Positions 20,856-31,957 of a stretch of DNA of 64,000 bases are shown piece by piece (the stretch's first letter is position 1; every line of letters starts with the position of its first letter). This DNA is from Xanthostigma xanthostigma (Eukaryota > Arthropoda > Insecta > Raphidioptera > Raphidiidae), in the NCBI GenBank assembly GCA_963575645.1, contig OY754464.1:76234948-76298947 (forward strand), written 5' to 3'. The notes beneath the pieces are model-generated. The model made no database searches. It was not told the DNA's origin and saw only the letters and a program-made list of their open reading frames with translations. A program made the translations under genes and the position numbers.

Positions 20856-21433
20856 TTATATATAAAGCTGAAGAGTTTGTTTGTTTGTTTGAACGCGCTA
20901 ATCTCAGGAACTACTGGTTCAAATTGAAAAAAAAATTTTTTGTTGGATAGCCCATTTATCGAGGAAGGCTATAGGCTTTATAATATCAAGCTACGACCAT
21001 TAGGAGCGGAGCATTAATGAAAATGTTGCAAAATGTATCTCAAAAATTCCATTTAGGTGAAATGCACTAACTAAATATACACATATTAGCGTTGTGAGTA
21101 TACAACCAAGAATGGCTCAATCGGTAGAGCATGCGACTGTCAATATCAGGGTCGTGGGTTCGAGCCCCACGTTGGGCGAATATATATATATATATTTTTT
21201 TTTATTCTCTACATTGCTTTCTTCTAAGACTTTTATTTAAATTTATTTTAATTTTATTTAATTAATTAAAAAAGTATAAATACTGCTTTTTATCGACAAA
21301 AACTTTTGAACGTTAACTCCGAACATCATGAAATTTGGACACAACATTCATCTCAACTAAGATGTGTGTACTCATGTTCCTCCCTTCCCCATTCGTTCTT
21401 TTACAGCCGCGTGAAACCGGACAGGACCGCTAG
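20856..21433 (+). mobile_element. Helitron N2, near-complete copy with tRNA-like segment
   Basis: The slightly degraded 5' end leads into TATATAAAGCTGAAGAGTTT. The 3' end is GCGTGAAACCGGACAGGACCGCTAG followed by T. The hairpin that reads CCCGG...CCGGG in other copies is damaged here. A tRNA-Lys-like sequence sits mid-element (21106-21178). Non-coding. The same structure is at 51098-52392 on the minus strand. Confidence 0.75.
21106..21178 (+). pseudogene. tRNA-Lys-like sequence inside Helitron N2
   Basis: From GGCTCAATCGGTAGAGCATG to GGGTTCGAGCCCCACGTTGG it matches the D arm, variable region, T arm and 3' acceptor strand of insect tRNA-Lys. The anticodon loop is changed to CTGTCAA and the 5' acceptor strand does not pair. 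A and B boxes are largely kept. Not a functional lysine tRNA. Confidence 0.65.
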
Positions 21434-21483
21434 TAAGACAATAAAAAAACTTAGGAAGCAAATGCCAAACCTTACCGACAATA

Positions 21484-21699
21484 TATAGTGTCCGTCCCGG
21501 TTTCACCCGGGTGCGATAGATATAATTCTGCAAAATGTATTTCGTTTGCGGCCCGGCGTTTGAACAGTGCGAAGATAAATTTTGGTGTATATAGACTTTT
21601 AGTGTTATAGTGTTATACGGACTTTTATAGTGTTATATAGATATTCAGGCGTGTTTATAGTGTTGTGTGTATATGAACTTTTAGTAGTGACGTGTTTTT
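21484..21699 (-). mobile_element. Helitron N3, 3' end (minus strand)
   Basis: The plus strand shows GTCCGTCCCGGTTTCACCCG then GATAGATATAATT and CGTTTGCGGCCCGGCG, the inverse of the N3 3' terminus, followed by the GTTATAGTGTTATA and ATATTCAGGCGTGTTTATAG blocks found at 29216-29400. The CTAG end itself is mutated. Confidence 0.55.
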
Positions 21700-21722
21700 G
21701 TGTATAGTCCTGTTGAAGTGTT

Positions 21723-21924
21723 TTGTGTACATAGAGAACTGCTAGTGACTTTGAATTCTTATTTTATTACTTAGTTGTTTTTCTGTTACGGTATTGTTTT
21801 GTTTTATTTGTAAAGAGAAGTACTTTTAGTTTGTTCCGTTTATCTGTTTATTTGTGTTTGTTAACGTTTTTATAAGTGTGAATAAAATTATATTCTCCAC
21901 CACAGAAAGAACAGTTTTGTTACA
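21723..21924 (+). mobile_element. LTR, family A, 3' fragment
   Basis: Ends ACAGTTTTGTTACA, the inverse of the left edge at 63276 and 26520. Upstream GTGTACATAGAGAACTGCTAGT and TTGTTAACGTTTTTATAAG resemble the R-U5 part of the family A/B LTRs. The 5' half is missing. Confidence 0.45.
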
Positions 21925-22739
21925 GTATGCTGCTTTATATCTGCTATGTCAGCGGAAAAAAAATCGGATTTTTACGACTGTGTTGTAGTGTGCGACGTGG
22001 CTTTTGCCCCAAAGTATGTACTGAGTACTCACACAAATTAATATTAACGACCCTAATCAATGATTTAAACTATCGCTGTGCAATCGGTCAATTATTTTAA
22101 ATAGTGAATGAGTTGATACAGAGATGGCAGTGTGAGGATGGCGCACGTTATATTATTCGGTTGCGCCATTAAATATTCAGTTTGGAGTGGTTTATGTCGA
22201 CACCTGCGGGCCATTTGTTATTCCAGAATCGACGAACGGCCACGCCCCCTCCGCACCTCAACTCTTTATATAATATACACTTTACACTCTCCTACATTAT
22301 GTAATATCAACGGGGTGTAACAGACAGTTATAGATGTCCGAGGTCTGTGAGGAAATAATTGACGAGTCTGTACGGAGTTGGATCTAAAGCTCAGACTCCC
22401 AAATGGACCCCTTTTTTGGGCTGTTTGCCTACTCGAATTTGTGGGCGGTGTTTGTGAATTTTTGTTGCTGTGTTTATATACAAAATTTATACACGTGTCA
22501 TAGAATGTCGAATTAATGTGAAGTAATCCACAAGATGTACTATTTTTATTATTATTATTAAAATGCAATTTTCACAGTCATGGCTAATTACGCGTATTAC
22601 AGACGTAGAAGCCAAAAAAACGTATATTAAAAAAAAAAAATGCAATTTCGCTTTTTTTAAACAATTTTCAGTAATAGTAATTTTTTTATATTTATCCTTT
22701 ATTGTATTTAAATTAAGGATTGAATTCATGACTTTATAA
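21925..22739. other. No gene; no recognised repeat
   Basis: 22125-22260 is less AT-rich and unique in the window. (ATT)n lies at 22546-22560. Confidence 0.35.
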
Positions 22740-23391
22740 AAAAATTCTAGCCAATTGGGCGACGGGACCATTCCAACTTCAAAAATGTTGACATTTGATT
22801 ATAATAAAGAAAATAAAATTTCTGATATCGCGTGAGGTGACGCGGGTAATGGCTAGTATTCAATATGATATTAACCATTCGTTGCCATGGTTACCTACAT
22901 AGTTGTTCCACGTCATGTAAAAATTAATCAAAGCATGCCTAACTAGTTTATTTCTGACAGATCCATAAAAGAAAAGAGCAGATGATTTTTTTTATTTTCA
23001 AAATATTTCCGAAACTATAAAGTTTAGAAAAAAAAATTTTAACAAAACTTTCTTGAAAAAATAAAAAGAATAATAAGCCGTTATGAAAAGTATACTATTA
23101 TTATATAAAAAATACCGTTTTAGCATATATCTCTTCTGCGCATGCGCAGATTTTCCCCAAAAACAATAGGGCTCTTCATATTTGCATACCAAACATTCTC
23201 CCAAAATTTGGTTTCAATCCGCTCATCCGTTTGACCTGTATCGTGTTCACAGACTAACAGACGCACATAGTTTTTCCAAAAATATGTTTTTTGGATTCGG
23301 GGAACCTCAAAACGGAAAGATATTGTAAAATTTTTGAAAAGTGATTTTTGTTCTAAACTAGTACCATTCCCCTCTTGTGGGTTGGAATGGT
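22740..23391 (+). repeat. ACCATTCC-type MITE, copy C
   Basis: Left end GGGCGACGGGACCATTCCAAC, right end GTGGGTTGGAATGGT: inverted ACCATTCCAAC ends. It is the inverse of copy B along its length. Interior minus-strand frames are not conserved as protein. Confidence 0.65.
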
Positions 23392-23853
23392 AAAAGAATC
23401 AACCTAAAAATGATTCTCTATGTGGATACTAGATATCCTAATGGTAAAACATTATTTGATGAAATGGATGGATATTTTGATTCAATTCAAAGTTGGATAG
23501 TTCAGTGACGGAACTATCAGGACGTGTCTGCTACGATGCTGCAAGTTATGTACATAAGATGCTGGACTTATAGTCCATGCGGCGGACGTAAAAAATGGAT
23601 CCAACTCTCCCCTACAGTACCTATAGGGAATAAACATTTTTATAATATGTATTTATAAATTATGTAACTATATTGCAGTTCGTTATACGAATTCATTTTT
23701 GAAAGTCAGTTGGGTAATGTAAGTATTAATAAATAGTTTCTGTAACTGACATTATGCAATCGTAATCTTTAAAAATTTAAGGTTAATTCAGAAAGAAGGC
23801 ACAGCTGCTAACCGTGATTTTATAAATACAGTGTGAAAGAAACATTTATAACA
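23392..23853. other. No gene or recognised repeat
   Basis: No recognised element. Confidence 0.35.
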
Positions 23854-24908
23854 TATAGTCCGGTCAAAATAATTCGCATAGAAGGAAAATTCGTACAGGT
23901 CTTAAGTACACTATTACAAATGAAATATCAAAAGTTCTCACTGATCCTACATCTGCTAAAAAAATTATATAAGGTTAAAGGTTAAAAGTGTCGATTTTTT
24001 GCATTTTTTTCGTAAACGGTAAATGTTATCTAAAAAAATAGGTCAGACAAAACTTGTAGATTATGCAATTGTCTACAAAAACTGTTCTTATATTTTTTTC
24101 CCTACAATTCACCATTCTTTTGAAATGGCGATTTCATACGTCGAAAATACTAATATGCATCCCTATATTATTAAACGAGCTAATCTTGTATCTACCTATG
24201 TACCTATCTACTATGTCCCTAAATATTTTCTCGAAAACGGCCCTAACGATTTGGATGAAATTTACTGAAAAGAGATTTTGGGAGGCAAAAGATCGTTTTA
24301 GCTAGGTCTCATCTCTCGAAAAAATCGTTTTCTTACAAATTTTATCATTATAAAAATCAATTTTTTGACGTATTAAAATACTTAAATATTGTAAGTAGGT
24401 TTTGGATTTTATACCAACAATGAAACAATTGTTTTCAAAATATTATGACAGTTAATCTTTAAATTACTATCCAAGTGAGACTTAAAATAAATACATATTT
24501 GAATATCAGTATTTTATTTAACTTTCTGAGCAAAGCTCGGTCACCCAGGTACTATTATATTAATATTTAACGTTATGTTTGATAAAATCATTCACTACGT
24601 ACATTGACATTTTGGTCCCATATCTCAGGAATAGTGATTCGTAGGAAAAAAAATATAAGAATAGTTTTTGTAGATAATTGCATGATCTACAACTTTTGCC
24701 TGACCTATTTTTAGATAACATTTAACGTTTACGAGAAAAGTGCAAAAAATCGATACGTTTGACCTTTGACCTTGAATACATTTTTAAGCAGATGTAGGAT
24801 CGGTGAGGACTTTTGATATTTTATTTATAGTAGTGTACTTAAAACCTGTACCTATTTTCAGCTGTATGCGAATTATAGTAAATTGAAATGTTTATTTTGA
24901 CTAGACTA
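23854..24908. mobile_element. Foldback element with about 270 bp inverted arms
   Basis: Left TATAGTCCGGTCAAAATAA and right TTATTTTGACTAGACTATA. The arms continue through CTACATCTGCT/CAGATGTAG and AAATAGGTCAGACAAAAC/TTGCCTGACCTATTT. The 81- and 80-codon overlapping frames in the left arm and loop are not conserved in the right arm, so they are not called as genes. Confidence 0.65.
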
Positions 24909-25215
24909 TAAATTAAAAAACTATATTATAATTCGTATTTTTGAAAGTTAATAGGGTATATGCATGTAACTTATATTTAGTTTAAATGTTATTTTTTGTA
25001 ATCTTTATTGCTGCAATTGATTAAACTCTAAATAGTTTTTTCTTTTTAAATTTTTGCTAAATAATAAATATTAATTAAACAAAAATGCAATAAACACGCG
25101 CGAAATATAAAATATCGAAACGCAATGCTATTGATTCGACCATAGAGTGAGGTCAAAAAACACGTAAACATATGGTTGCCATAGAATTATTGCCTCTTTT
25201 TTAATACAAATTTAT
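24909..25215. other. No gene or recognised repeat
   Basis: AT-rich sequence between two mobile elements. Confidence 0.4.
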
Positions 25216-25219
25216 TTAA

Positions 25220-25848
25220 GGAGGTTGAGCCATTTTACGAAGATAATGAAAAAAATCTGAATTACAGTTTTCTTAATAGATTTTTTTATGACAAAATTGT
25301 CTGTAAAAAATCCAAAATCATTAGGAGATTTATAAAGTTAAAAATGAAAAAAAATTTTTACATGTCTTATAGAAAATATTATGTCAACCTAGCATGCAAA
25401 CGGTACATTTTAATTTTTTGCCTTTCCAAATTAATTAGGAGACTTTTAATCAATAAAAAAAAATATTAAACCTTAGCACTTTTCGATTATGGACTTTTAT
25501 TCTTGACACTTTTAACAATTTTAACTGAATTTTCAACTTTTTAATGATTTAATTTTACTTTTAATAATACTTCTAATTTCTTTTTTTAATTATTTACTGC
25601 AAAAAATATGTAAAATACAGATATTTACATAAATTTATTTTTTCTAACCTAATTTTGTACAAAAAATTCAAAAGTTAGTCCATTAAGTAAAATACTGAAA
25701 TAATTAGTATTAAAAAAAAAATTTATGCCTTTATGACAATAATTTATTGGTATCATCGACTTATAACCTTTTGTAAAAATGTATTATGGAAAAGTTCCCA
25801 TTTAGAATTCGACTTACTTTTGATTGGGACTGTAACGCATCAACCTCC
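25220..25848. mobile_element. TTAA-flanked element with GGAGGTTGA termini
   Basis: TTAA (25216-25219) GGAGGTTGAGCC ... GCATCAACCTCC TTAA (25849-25852). The 9 bp inverted termini and duplicated TTAA point to a piggyBac-like MITE. Interior very AT-rich, non-coding. Confidence 0.6.
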
Positions 25849-25852
25849 TTAA

Positions 25853-26515
25853 TTAAACAAAATTGTTGACATGTTATAATATGACGTCACAGAAATCCCG
25901 CACAAAAATGGCGCGTTTAAATAATCAAAATAGCTTGTCCAAAAAGAATATTTATTTTTTAATTCAATAAAATGTTTTAATGAATGATTTCATGTGTTTG
26001 ATAACTTTTAATATAAAAATAATTGATTTTAAATATTTTCAAAAATTGTGCATATACCTACCCTATTGGGTAAAGTAAGTATTAATAAATACTGTTACAC
26101 ATATTAGCGACTGCTGTAAGACCCGTCCATTTTTAACGGTCGCTGTTCCAACCACTAAAGATGTTTCATCGTACGTGTAGAAAGTCTGCTCTACTGCCGT
26201 CTGCCGCCTGTGCTACCAGTACATCAAATACTTACCAACTAACCTTTTAAAGTAGTCTTGTATTTTTTATTACGTAAAACTTGATGTTTAAAACTTGTAC
26301 GTTAAGTGCGATACCTCAACTAACTGCTACATTTGTGAAGTTTGCGCATCAGTAGTTAATTTTGCGTTATGACAAATTATTGTATTTATTATAATTAGTT
26401 TTGAAACTTTTATCTTATTAATAATTTTTAACTTAGAATATTATTTTGAAAGAACATTTAAGATATTTGAAGTTATTTTGTAAATACTGTTGAAGGTCGC
26501 ACCATCCACTATAAA
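25853..26515. other. No gene or recognised repeat
   Basis: No recognised element. 26100-26260 is slightly GC-richer and unique. Confidence 0.35.
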
Positions 26516-26519
26516 ATAG

Positions 26520-26818
26520 TGTAACAAAACTGTTGTAGTCCATGGTGGAAACTATTTATTTACAATAATAAATGTTTAACAGTAAAACACACAAACGAAA
26601 GCGTACTTCTTAAACTTAACAGAAATAATAACGTTAACAGAAATAAAATAACAACAGTTCCAAATAGTAAAATAAAAGACTAAGTAACAGAGAATATAGA
26701 GTCACTAAATTATGTACACAAAATATTTACAAGACAGGAACACAACAAAGTTTATCTAGTACACTTATTCACACTTGTTTATTAACTATATTCACACGAT
26801 TATTTAGGACACGCAACA
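26520..26818 (-). mobile_element. Solo LTR, family A, internally deleted, 4 bp target duplication
   Basis: Left edge TGTAACAAAACTG, right edge GCACGCAACA-type (ACGCAACA), flanked by ATAG on both sides (26516-26519 and 26819-26822). It matches 63276-63560, then jumps to the last 12 bp of that LTR, so the TATA-initiator region is deleted. The intact 4 bp duplication shows that the deletion happened within, or before, an authentic insertion. Confidence 0.75.
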
Positions 26819-26883
26819 ATAGCTACTGTTGGTAAAATACCCATTTAACACTACTGCTTCAAGTAATATCAAAGTAGTTGCAC

Positions 26884-26886
26884 CGA

Positions 26887-26918
<32 letters not shown>

Positions 26919-27240
26919 TTATTCCATATTGCTAGTTACAGCGTAGATAGCATCGATAGGATTTAAAATATCAATTATAAAACATTAAATAATAAAATAT
27001 CAAATAAATTTTAAAATCTATATACTAAAATTCTTAAAATCTATATTATAAAATTCATCTAAGTTATAGACTGCATAACTCATTAAAATCTTTTTCATTT
27101 TTTGTTTTATTTTCAATATTTCTAGTTTTATTATTTCTGAGGGAATTACATTACATATTTTTAATATATTATAATAATAATAATATACTCCCACTTTAAT
27201 CTGCAGTTTTGAAACCGCCTGGCAAACATTTAGACCCGAC
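26884..27240 (-). mobile_element. Non-LTR retrotransposon 3' end
   Basis: The plus strand starts with (AAT)n at 26890-26912, then TTTCCTTTATTCC, the typical look of an inverted LINE 3' end. The sequence to about 27240 (GCAGTTTTGAAACCGCCTGG) resembles eroded ORF2 C-terminal sequence, but the frames are broken and the family is not named. Confidence 0.45.
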
Positions 27241-27440
27241 TAAATAATGTAGCAATCTAGCTTAGTTATTTTACCACGTTTATATTAACTTGCTTTTCGT
27301 GTATGTTGGGCAGAATTTTATAATTGATTTTAAACTAACTTGCTGATGAGATAGAGAGTTGAAATTTTTAACATAACTCAGAATTAGATGACAATACGAG
27401 AAAATACTAAAATAATAAAAGAAATATTAATAAGTACATA

Positions 27441-27952
27441 TAATAGGTCATATGCATGAATTTTTTTTATATTTTCAATAGATTATTTATCAAACCATAA
27501 TACGGAAAAAAATTATAATCATTTAAAAATGTAATATTATCTATCCTAAGAAAAAAAATATTAAATTTCACATTCAAAAATAGACAGTTTAAACAATCCG
27601 CCATGTTCGCGGGCTTATGTGACGTCATGATATACGATGCATGTCAACCTTGATGTCAAATTTTCAATGTTCTAAATTAAGTTTATTTGTTGTTTTCTCT
27701 AAATACTAACATAATCTAACTGTGAGACGACATCGTTGTCGTGGAAACTGTTGTTGATATATACTCTGACGTCACGATACGTTTTAAAAATTCGAAAATA
27801 GCGCTTATTTTCTACATTTCTTTTTTTATTATTTGCATTTTTTCCAGTGACTAGATTAATAAAATAATCATTGCGATATGATCAGGAACTAAAATATATT
27901 ACGAAATAAAAATTTAAACCAATTTGGCGTCTCATGCATATGACCCATTCAT
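27441..27952. repeat. Possible TIR element (GGTCATATGCATGA ends)
   Basis: AGGTCATATGCATGA at 27446 is inverted as TCATGCATATGACC at 27935. No transposase and no clear target duplication. AT-rich interior. Confidence 0.4.
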
Positions 27953-27985
27953 ACTTACTTATTTACCGTTGTACGATACTTTGCA

Positions 27986-28040
27986 ATCATTGGTTGTAGC
28001 TCAGTTGGTTAGAGCGTCGTGATAACAACGCGAAGGTCGA
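27986..28040 (+). pseudogene. 5' half of a tRNA-Ile-like sequence
   Basis: GTAGCTCAGTTGGTTAGAGC then GTCGTG-ATAACAA-CGCGAAGGTCG matches the D arm and anticodon arm of insect tRNA-Ile(AAT), with the loop altered. The T arm and acceptor end are absent. Probably a dead tRNA copy or the head of a short SINE. Confidence 0.6.
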
Positions 28041-28746
28041 AATACGTTACAATTAATTACATAGGTACAACATTGAACAGGATAAATTGATAATTTATTA
28101 ATCTGTAATTATGCCAAAACTTTAACAATTTGGAATCAGCTCGTAATAATCAGTATGCAAAACGTCATATAAAATCCATTAATATTCTCTTTATGAACGT
28201 TACACTTTGAACGCCAGATATTAATTTTACAACATCAAGTTCTCGCCGATTTTAATACACGTATATTTTGGTTTATTAAGTTTTATTACATAATGTTATC
28301 AGGCAAACGAGTTGCGGTCCAGAATTTATGATTCATGGTGACTAATATTGAACGTTTTATTTATTAATTAACAAACATAGCGTAAAATCTGGGAATTACA
28401 AAATAACGCTATGATTACAGTTGATACTCGTACCATGACAAATGTATTAATGGCCATATTCGTCGACCACTATTAAAGATAGAAGTTACTAATCTTGGAA
28501 CAATTTTATTCGTTTAATTTAATTTCAATTCACCAAGCAAAATAACTATAGAAATGATTTTTTCCAGGAAGGCTAAGGCTGTATTCTGAATTTCATACGT
28601 CTAGGTGGAATAGTTTCCAAAATACGAGTGTCCAAAAATCACAATTTTGGGCATTCATTCATGTATACTCATAGATCATATCATAAACCTATAACTCGCG
28701 GGTCACTAAGTAACCCATTTGATACTTTCAAGTGAGTCACTTCTTG
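28041..28746. other. No gene; contains segment shared with 15.75 kb
   Basis: 28450-28520 is the inverse of 15745-15815. The rest shows nothing recognisable. Confidence 0.4.
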
Positions 28747-29051
28747 AATCCCACCAAAAACATCAATGTGAAATAGGTGCCAAATTCTCGTACAAACTGC
28801 GTTTTGTTAATTAAAAAAATAAATAAAATGTAGATAATATGCCAAGTTCCTTGCCTACACGTTTATAACTTTACACGCCAAACTTGACAATTTTTCATTA
28901 AAGAAAACTTGCCAAGTTTGGCGTGTAAGTTTATAAACGTGTAGGCAAGGAACTTGGCATATTATTTACATTTAATTTATTTTTTTACATAACAAGACGC
29001 AGTTTCGACGAGACCTTGGTGCCTATTTCACATTTATGTTTTTGGTGGGAT
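28747..29051. repeat. Long near-perfect hairpin (about 305 bp)
   Basis: The outer arms CCCACCAAAAACAT...GTGAAATAGGTGCC and GGTGCCTATTTCAC...GTTTTTGGTGGG enclose inner arms GCCAAGTTCCTTGCCTACAC and its inverse. The loop is about 20 bp. The structure continues directly into Helitron N3. It is non-coding. Confidence 0.7.
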
Positions 29052-29474
29052 AGAATTTAATCAAAGCTATTAGTTCAGAAGCAAACAAAAAAAAACTGTT
29101 TCTGTACCAAGTAGCGACATATGTTAGAATTCGCTCAAAGCTATTAGTTCAGAAGCAAATCCGGTAGAATTTGCTCACAAAACACTTTAATCCGACTATA
29201 CACAAAAACACGTCAGTACTAAAAGTCCATATACACACAACACTATAAACACGCCTGAATATCCATATAAATAGTGTTATATGGATATTCAGGCCTGTTT
29301 ATAGTGTTGTGTGTATATGGACTTTTAGCAGTGACGTGTCCATATAACACTATACCACTGAATGTCTATATACACCAAAATTTATCTTCGCACTGTTCAG
29401 ACGCCGGGCCGCAAACGGAATACATGTTGTAGAATTATATCTATAGCACCCGGATGAAACCGGGGACGTACCGC
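29052..29474 (+). mobile_element. Helitron N3 copy with internal hairpin
   Basis: Contains two CTATTAGTTCAGAAGCAAA subrepeats, ACCAAGTAGCGACAT, a 57 bp-arm hairpin (29216-29333) and the 3' block GGGCCGCAAACGGAATAC...CACCCGGATGAAACCGGGGACG. The final CTAG is lost. Same family as 30696-31403 and 48768-48962. Confidence 0.6.
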
Positions 29475-29689
29475 AAATTTTTTCTGTATATTCTTCGGTA
29501 CATTCTTATTCAGCAGCGTAGTGGAAATGAGTTAGTGTGTCAAGTTAGCGGTTTTAAAATTTATCCAATCACGCATAAAAGTTAACTGAAGCGAAGGTAC
29601 CGAGGTTTAGTGGTTCAGTTCAGATCAGCTTCTGTTGGTCTATCGGCCGGTGCGTATCTATCTAAATTTTACAGTATACGTCACATAAG

Positions 29690-30693
29690 TAAAGGTCGCT
29701 CCATACGAGGCTAGTTTTGCCGCTAGACTTTACTACTATTTCTAGCGCTGGTTTTCTTAATTGCTTTTATGTGCTCGCTTCACACGAGACGTCTTTTCAA
29801 GCTTGTTTTGTGGATGGATCTGGTGCGCGCGCTGTGACAGTTCAAATATAAATACAGAGCAAAACGTGTCTGTTGTCTGACTCTGAGCAGAATGACGCCA
29901 TGTTGGTTTGTGGACGTTTGTTCAAGTCGCCCACGTGATACTACATTCTACAGTATACGTCACATAAGTTAAGTCGTTGCACACGAGGCTAGTTTTGCCG
30001 CTAGATTTTAGTACTATTTCTAGCGCTGGTTTTCTTAATTGCTTTTATATGCTCGCTTCACACGAGACGTCTTTTCAAGCTTGTTTTGTGGATGGATCTG
30101 GTGCGCGCGCTGTGACAGTTCAAATATAAACACAGAGCAAAACGTGTCTGTTGTCTGACTCTGAGCAGAATGACGCCATGTTGGTTTGTGGACGTTTGTT
30201 CAAGTCGCCCACGTGATACTACATTCTACAGTATACGTCACATAAGTTAAGTCGTTGCACACGAGGCTAGTTTTGCCGCTAGATTTTACTACTATTTCTA
30301 GCGCTGGTTTTCTTAATTGCTTTTATGAGCTCGCTTCACACGAGACGTCTTTTCAAGCTTGTTTTGTGGATGGATCTGATGCGCGTGCAGTGACAGTTCA
30401 AATATAAACACAGAGCAAAACGTGTCTGTTGTCTGACTCTGAGCAGAATGACGCCATGTTGGTTTGTGGACGTTTGTTTATGTCGCCCACATGACAAGAT
30501 ATTGCTTCCTGATTGGTTCTTGCTCAGAGCAAGCAGAGGACCTAGCAAGAAAAATAGCTCTTGTTCTAATTTTAAAATCTAGCTTGTGAGCTAGTAGGCG
30601 AGTTCGCAGTGACGTCATTTTCAGCGTCGTACCCAGCCTGCCGATCAGCAGAAGTTCTAGCACTGTTTCCAGTCTCGTATGCAGCGGCCTTAC
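29690..30693 (+). mobile_element. MITE P with triplicated 5' portion
   Basis: The left terminus AAGGTCGCTCCATACGAGGC and the inverted right terminus AAGGCCGCTGCATACGAGAC form terminal repeats. The first about 280 bp plus 20 bp of flank (ACAGTATACGTCACATAAGT) occur three times in tandem (starts at 29671, 29950 and 30228). Other copies: 40362-40692 (plus), 45812-45839 (tip only) and 59851-60252 (minus). Superfamily uncertain (Harbinger-like ends). Non-coding; the open frames inside are periodic by-products of the tandem repeat. Confidence 0.65.
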
Positions 30694-30695
30694 TT

Positions 30696-31403
30696 GTTTA
30701 AAGCTATTAGTTCAGAAGCAAACAAAAAAAAAACTGTTTAGTACCAAGTAGCGACATCTGTTAGAATTTGCTCAAAGTTATTAGTTCAGTTGCAAATCTG
30801 GTAGAATTTGCTCAAAGCTATTAGTTCAAACGTCGGGCCGCAAACGAAATACGTTTTGCAGAATTACAGTGTAAACTCTTTATAACGTCCTTCGTTATAA
30901 CGAAAAACTCCCTATAACGTCGAAATTCTTACGATTTGGTTGGTTTACCTTAAAACCTATACATTAATACCCTCTTTATAACGCAACAGCCATTCTCTAT
31001 TACGAAGAAATATGTTCATATTTAGGCGTCAGCAAATGTTTACAGACATAAAGAGGACCATTCTGAACTATCACCATCTATTCAGCAAGCACTTGATGAC
31101 GCCAAACTATAGGTATATGTGTTTGTAATAAATTAATTTTGTGAAAATTGGTTATTTTTCTTTCTTCCCTCCATATAACGAAAATTCTTTATAACGAAAA
31201 AAATGTTCGGTCCCTTAAAATTCGTTATAAAGAGATTATACAGTACATTGAAGATTATTGTTAATTTGGTTGTTTTTCTTTCTTCACTCCATATAACGGT
31301 AACTCTCTATAACGATAAAAAATGCTCGGTCCCTTGAGCTTCGTTATAAAGAGTTTACACTGTATATCTATCACACCAGGGTGAAAACAGAACGGACCGT
31401 TAG
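30696..31403 (+). mobile_element. Helitron N3 copy carrying a pogo-type insertion
   Basis: Three CTATTAGTTCA subrepeats (30700-30830), GGGCCGCAAACGAAATACG, then the interruption at 30867-31362. It resumes TATCTATCACACC...GGACCGTTAG. The 3' tetranucleotide is TTAG instead of CTAG. Confidence 0.65.
30867..31362. mobile_element. pogo/Tigger-type MITE (TTTATAACG family), copy 1
   Basis: Terminal repeats CAGTGTAAACTCTTTATAAC, flanked by TA (30865-30866 and 31363-31364). Repeated TATAACGAAA words are spread through both halves. A short frame ending HKEDHSELSPSIQQALDDAK (about 31035-31110) may be the last remnant of a transposase. The inverse copy at 41382-41876 is nearly the same length (496 against 495 bp). 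Confidence 0.8.
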
Positions 31404-31957
31404 TGATGTAATAATTCTTACATGATGCTAACTGTAGGACAAAAACAGAATGTCCCTATGTGACGTAATTCAGTGACGACATGGCGACCGATCTAATTTC
31501 TGCGTGACTGAAATTCAGAGTTTCAGACCATATCGATATTGCGTTGGCTCGGTTTTAACGCCACATGAGTTTTTACGCTACTGTATAGCGTTTCTATACG
31601 TCAGGCATTGTGGCAGCGCTAAAAGAATAACGCGCCGTAGCATCTCCATAGACAGAATATAAATTCATATTGTACAAAATCAGCCTATCTGCTGATATCT
31701 TAATAATTAGTCGTTACCCGCGGCTTCGCACGCGATTGGAACGAAACACGTGTCGACATAGTTACTTCTTTCTCTAAGAACGGATTTTACGCAAATCCTA
31801 TCCAAAACGGTTTTTTCACCTACCATCACATCTCTCTCTCTCTATTTTCCTCTCTGGAAATATTATATTGACCTTCTCAACTCACACCCATAGTAGGTAT
31901 ATGTGATCGTAGATGGAAAATCCGTTTTGGATAGGATTTGTACAAAATCCGTTCTTA
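31404..31957. other. No gene; Helitron-like tip and 180 bp hairpin
   Basis: 31709-31735 (GTTACCCGCGGCTTCGCACG) looks like an inverted Helitron 3' tip. 31776-31957 folds: AAGAACGGATTTTACGCAAA...CCTATCCAAAACGG pairs with CCGTTTTGGATAGG...AAATCCGTTCTTA. No coding. Confidence 0.5.

Noticed and set aside
22998-23204. Frame encoding KYEEPYCFWGKSAHAQ, and its inverse at 9045-9251
   Set aside because: Both are readings of the ACCATTCC MITE in opposite orientations. Frameshifts separate copies and no domain is recognisable.
24023-24305. Overlapping 80-codon frames in the left part of the foldback
   Set aside because: The inverted right arm does not keep the frame, and composition follows AT bias.
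27986-28040. Functional tRNA-Ile gene
   Set aside because: The T arm and 3' acceptor strand are missing and the anticodon loop is altered.
30336-30663. Minus-strand frames in the triplicated MITE
   Set aside because: Present because of the tandem repeat. Not open in the other MITE P copies.
30867-31362. CRISPR-like or regulatory array of TATAACG words
   Set aside because: The words are subterminal repeats of a TA-flanked pogo-type MITE, and the genome is eukaryotic.
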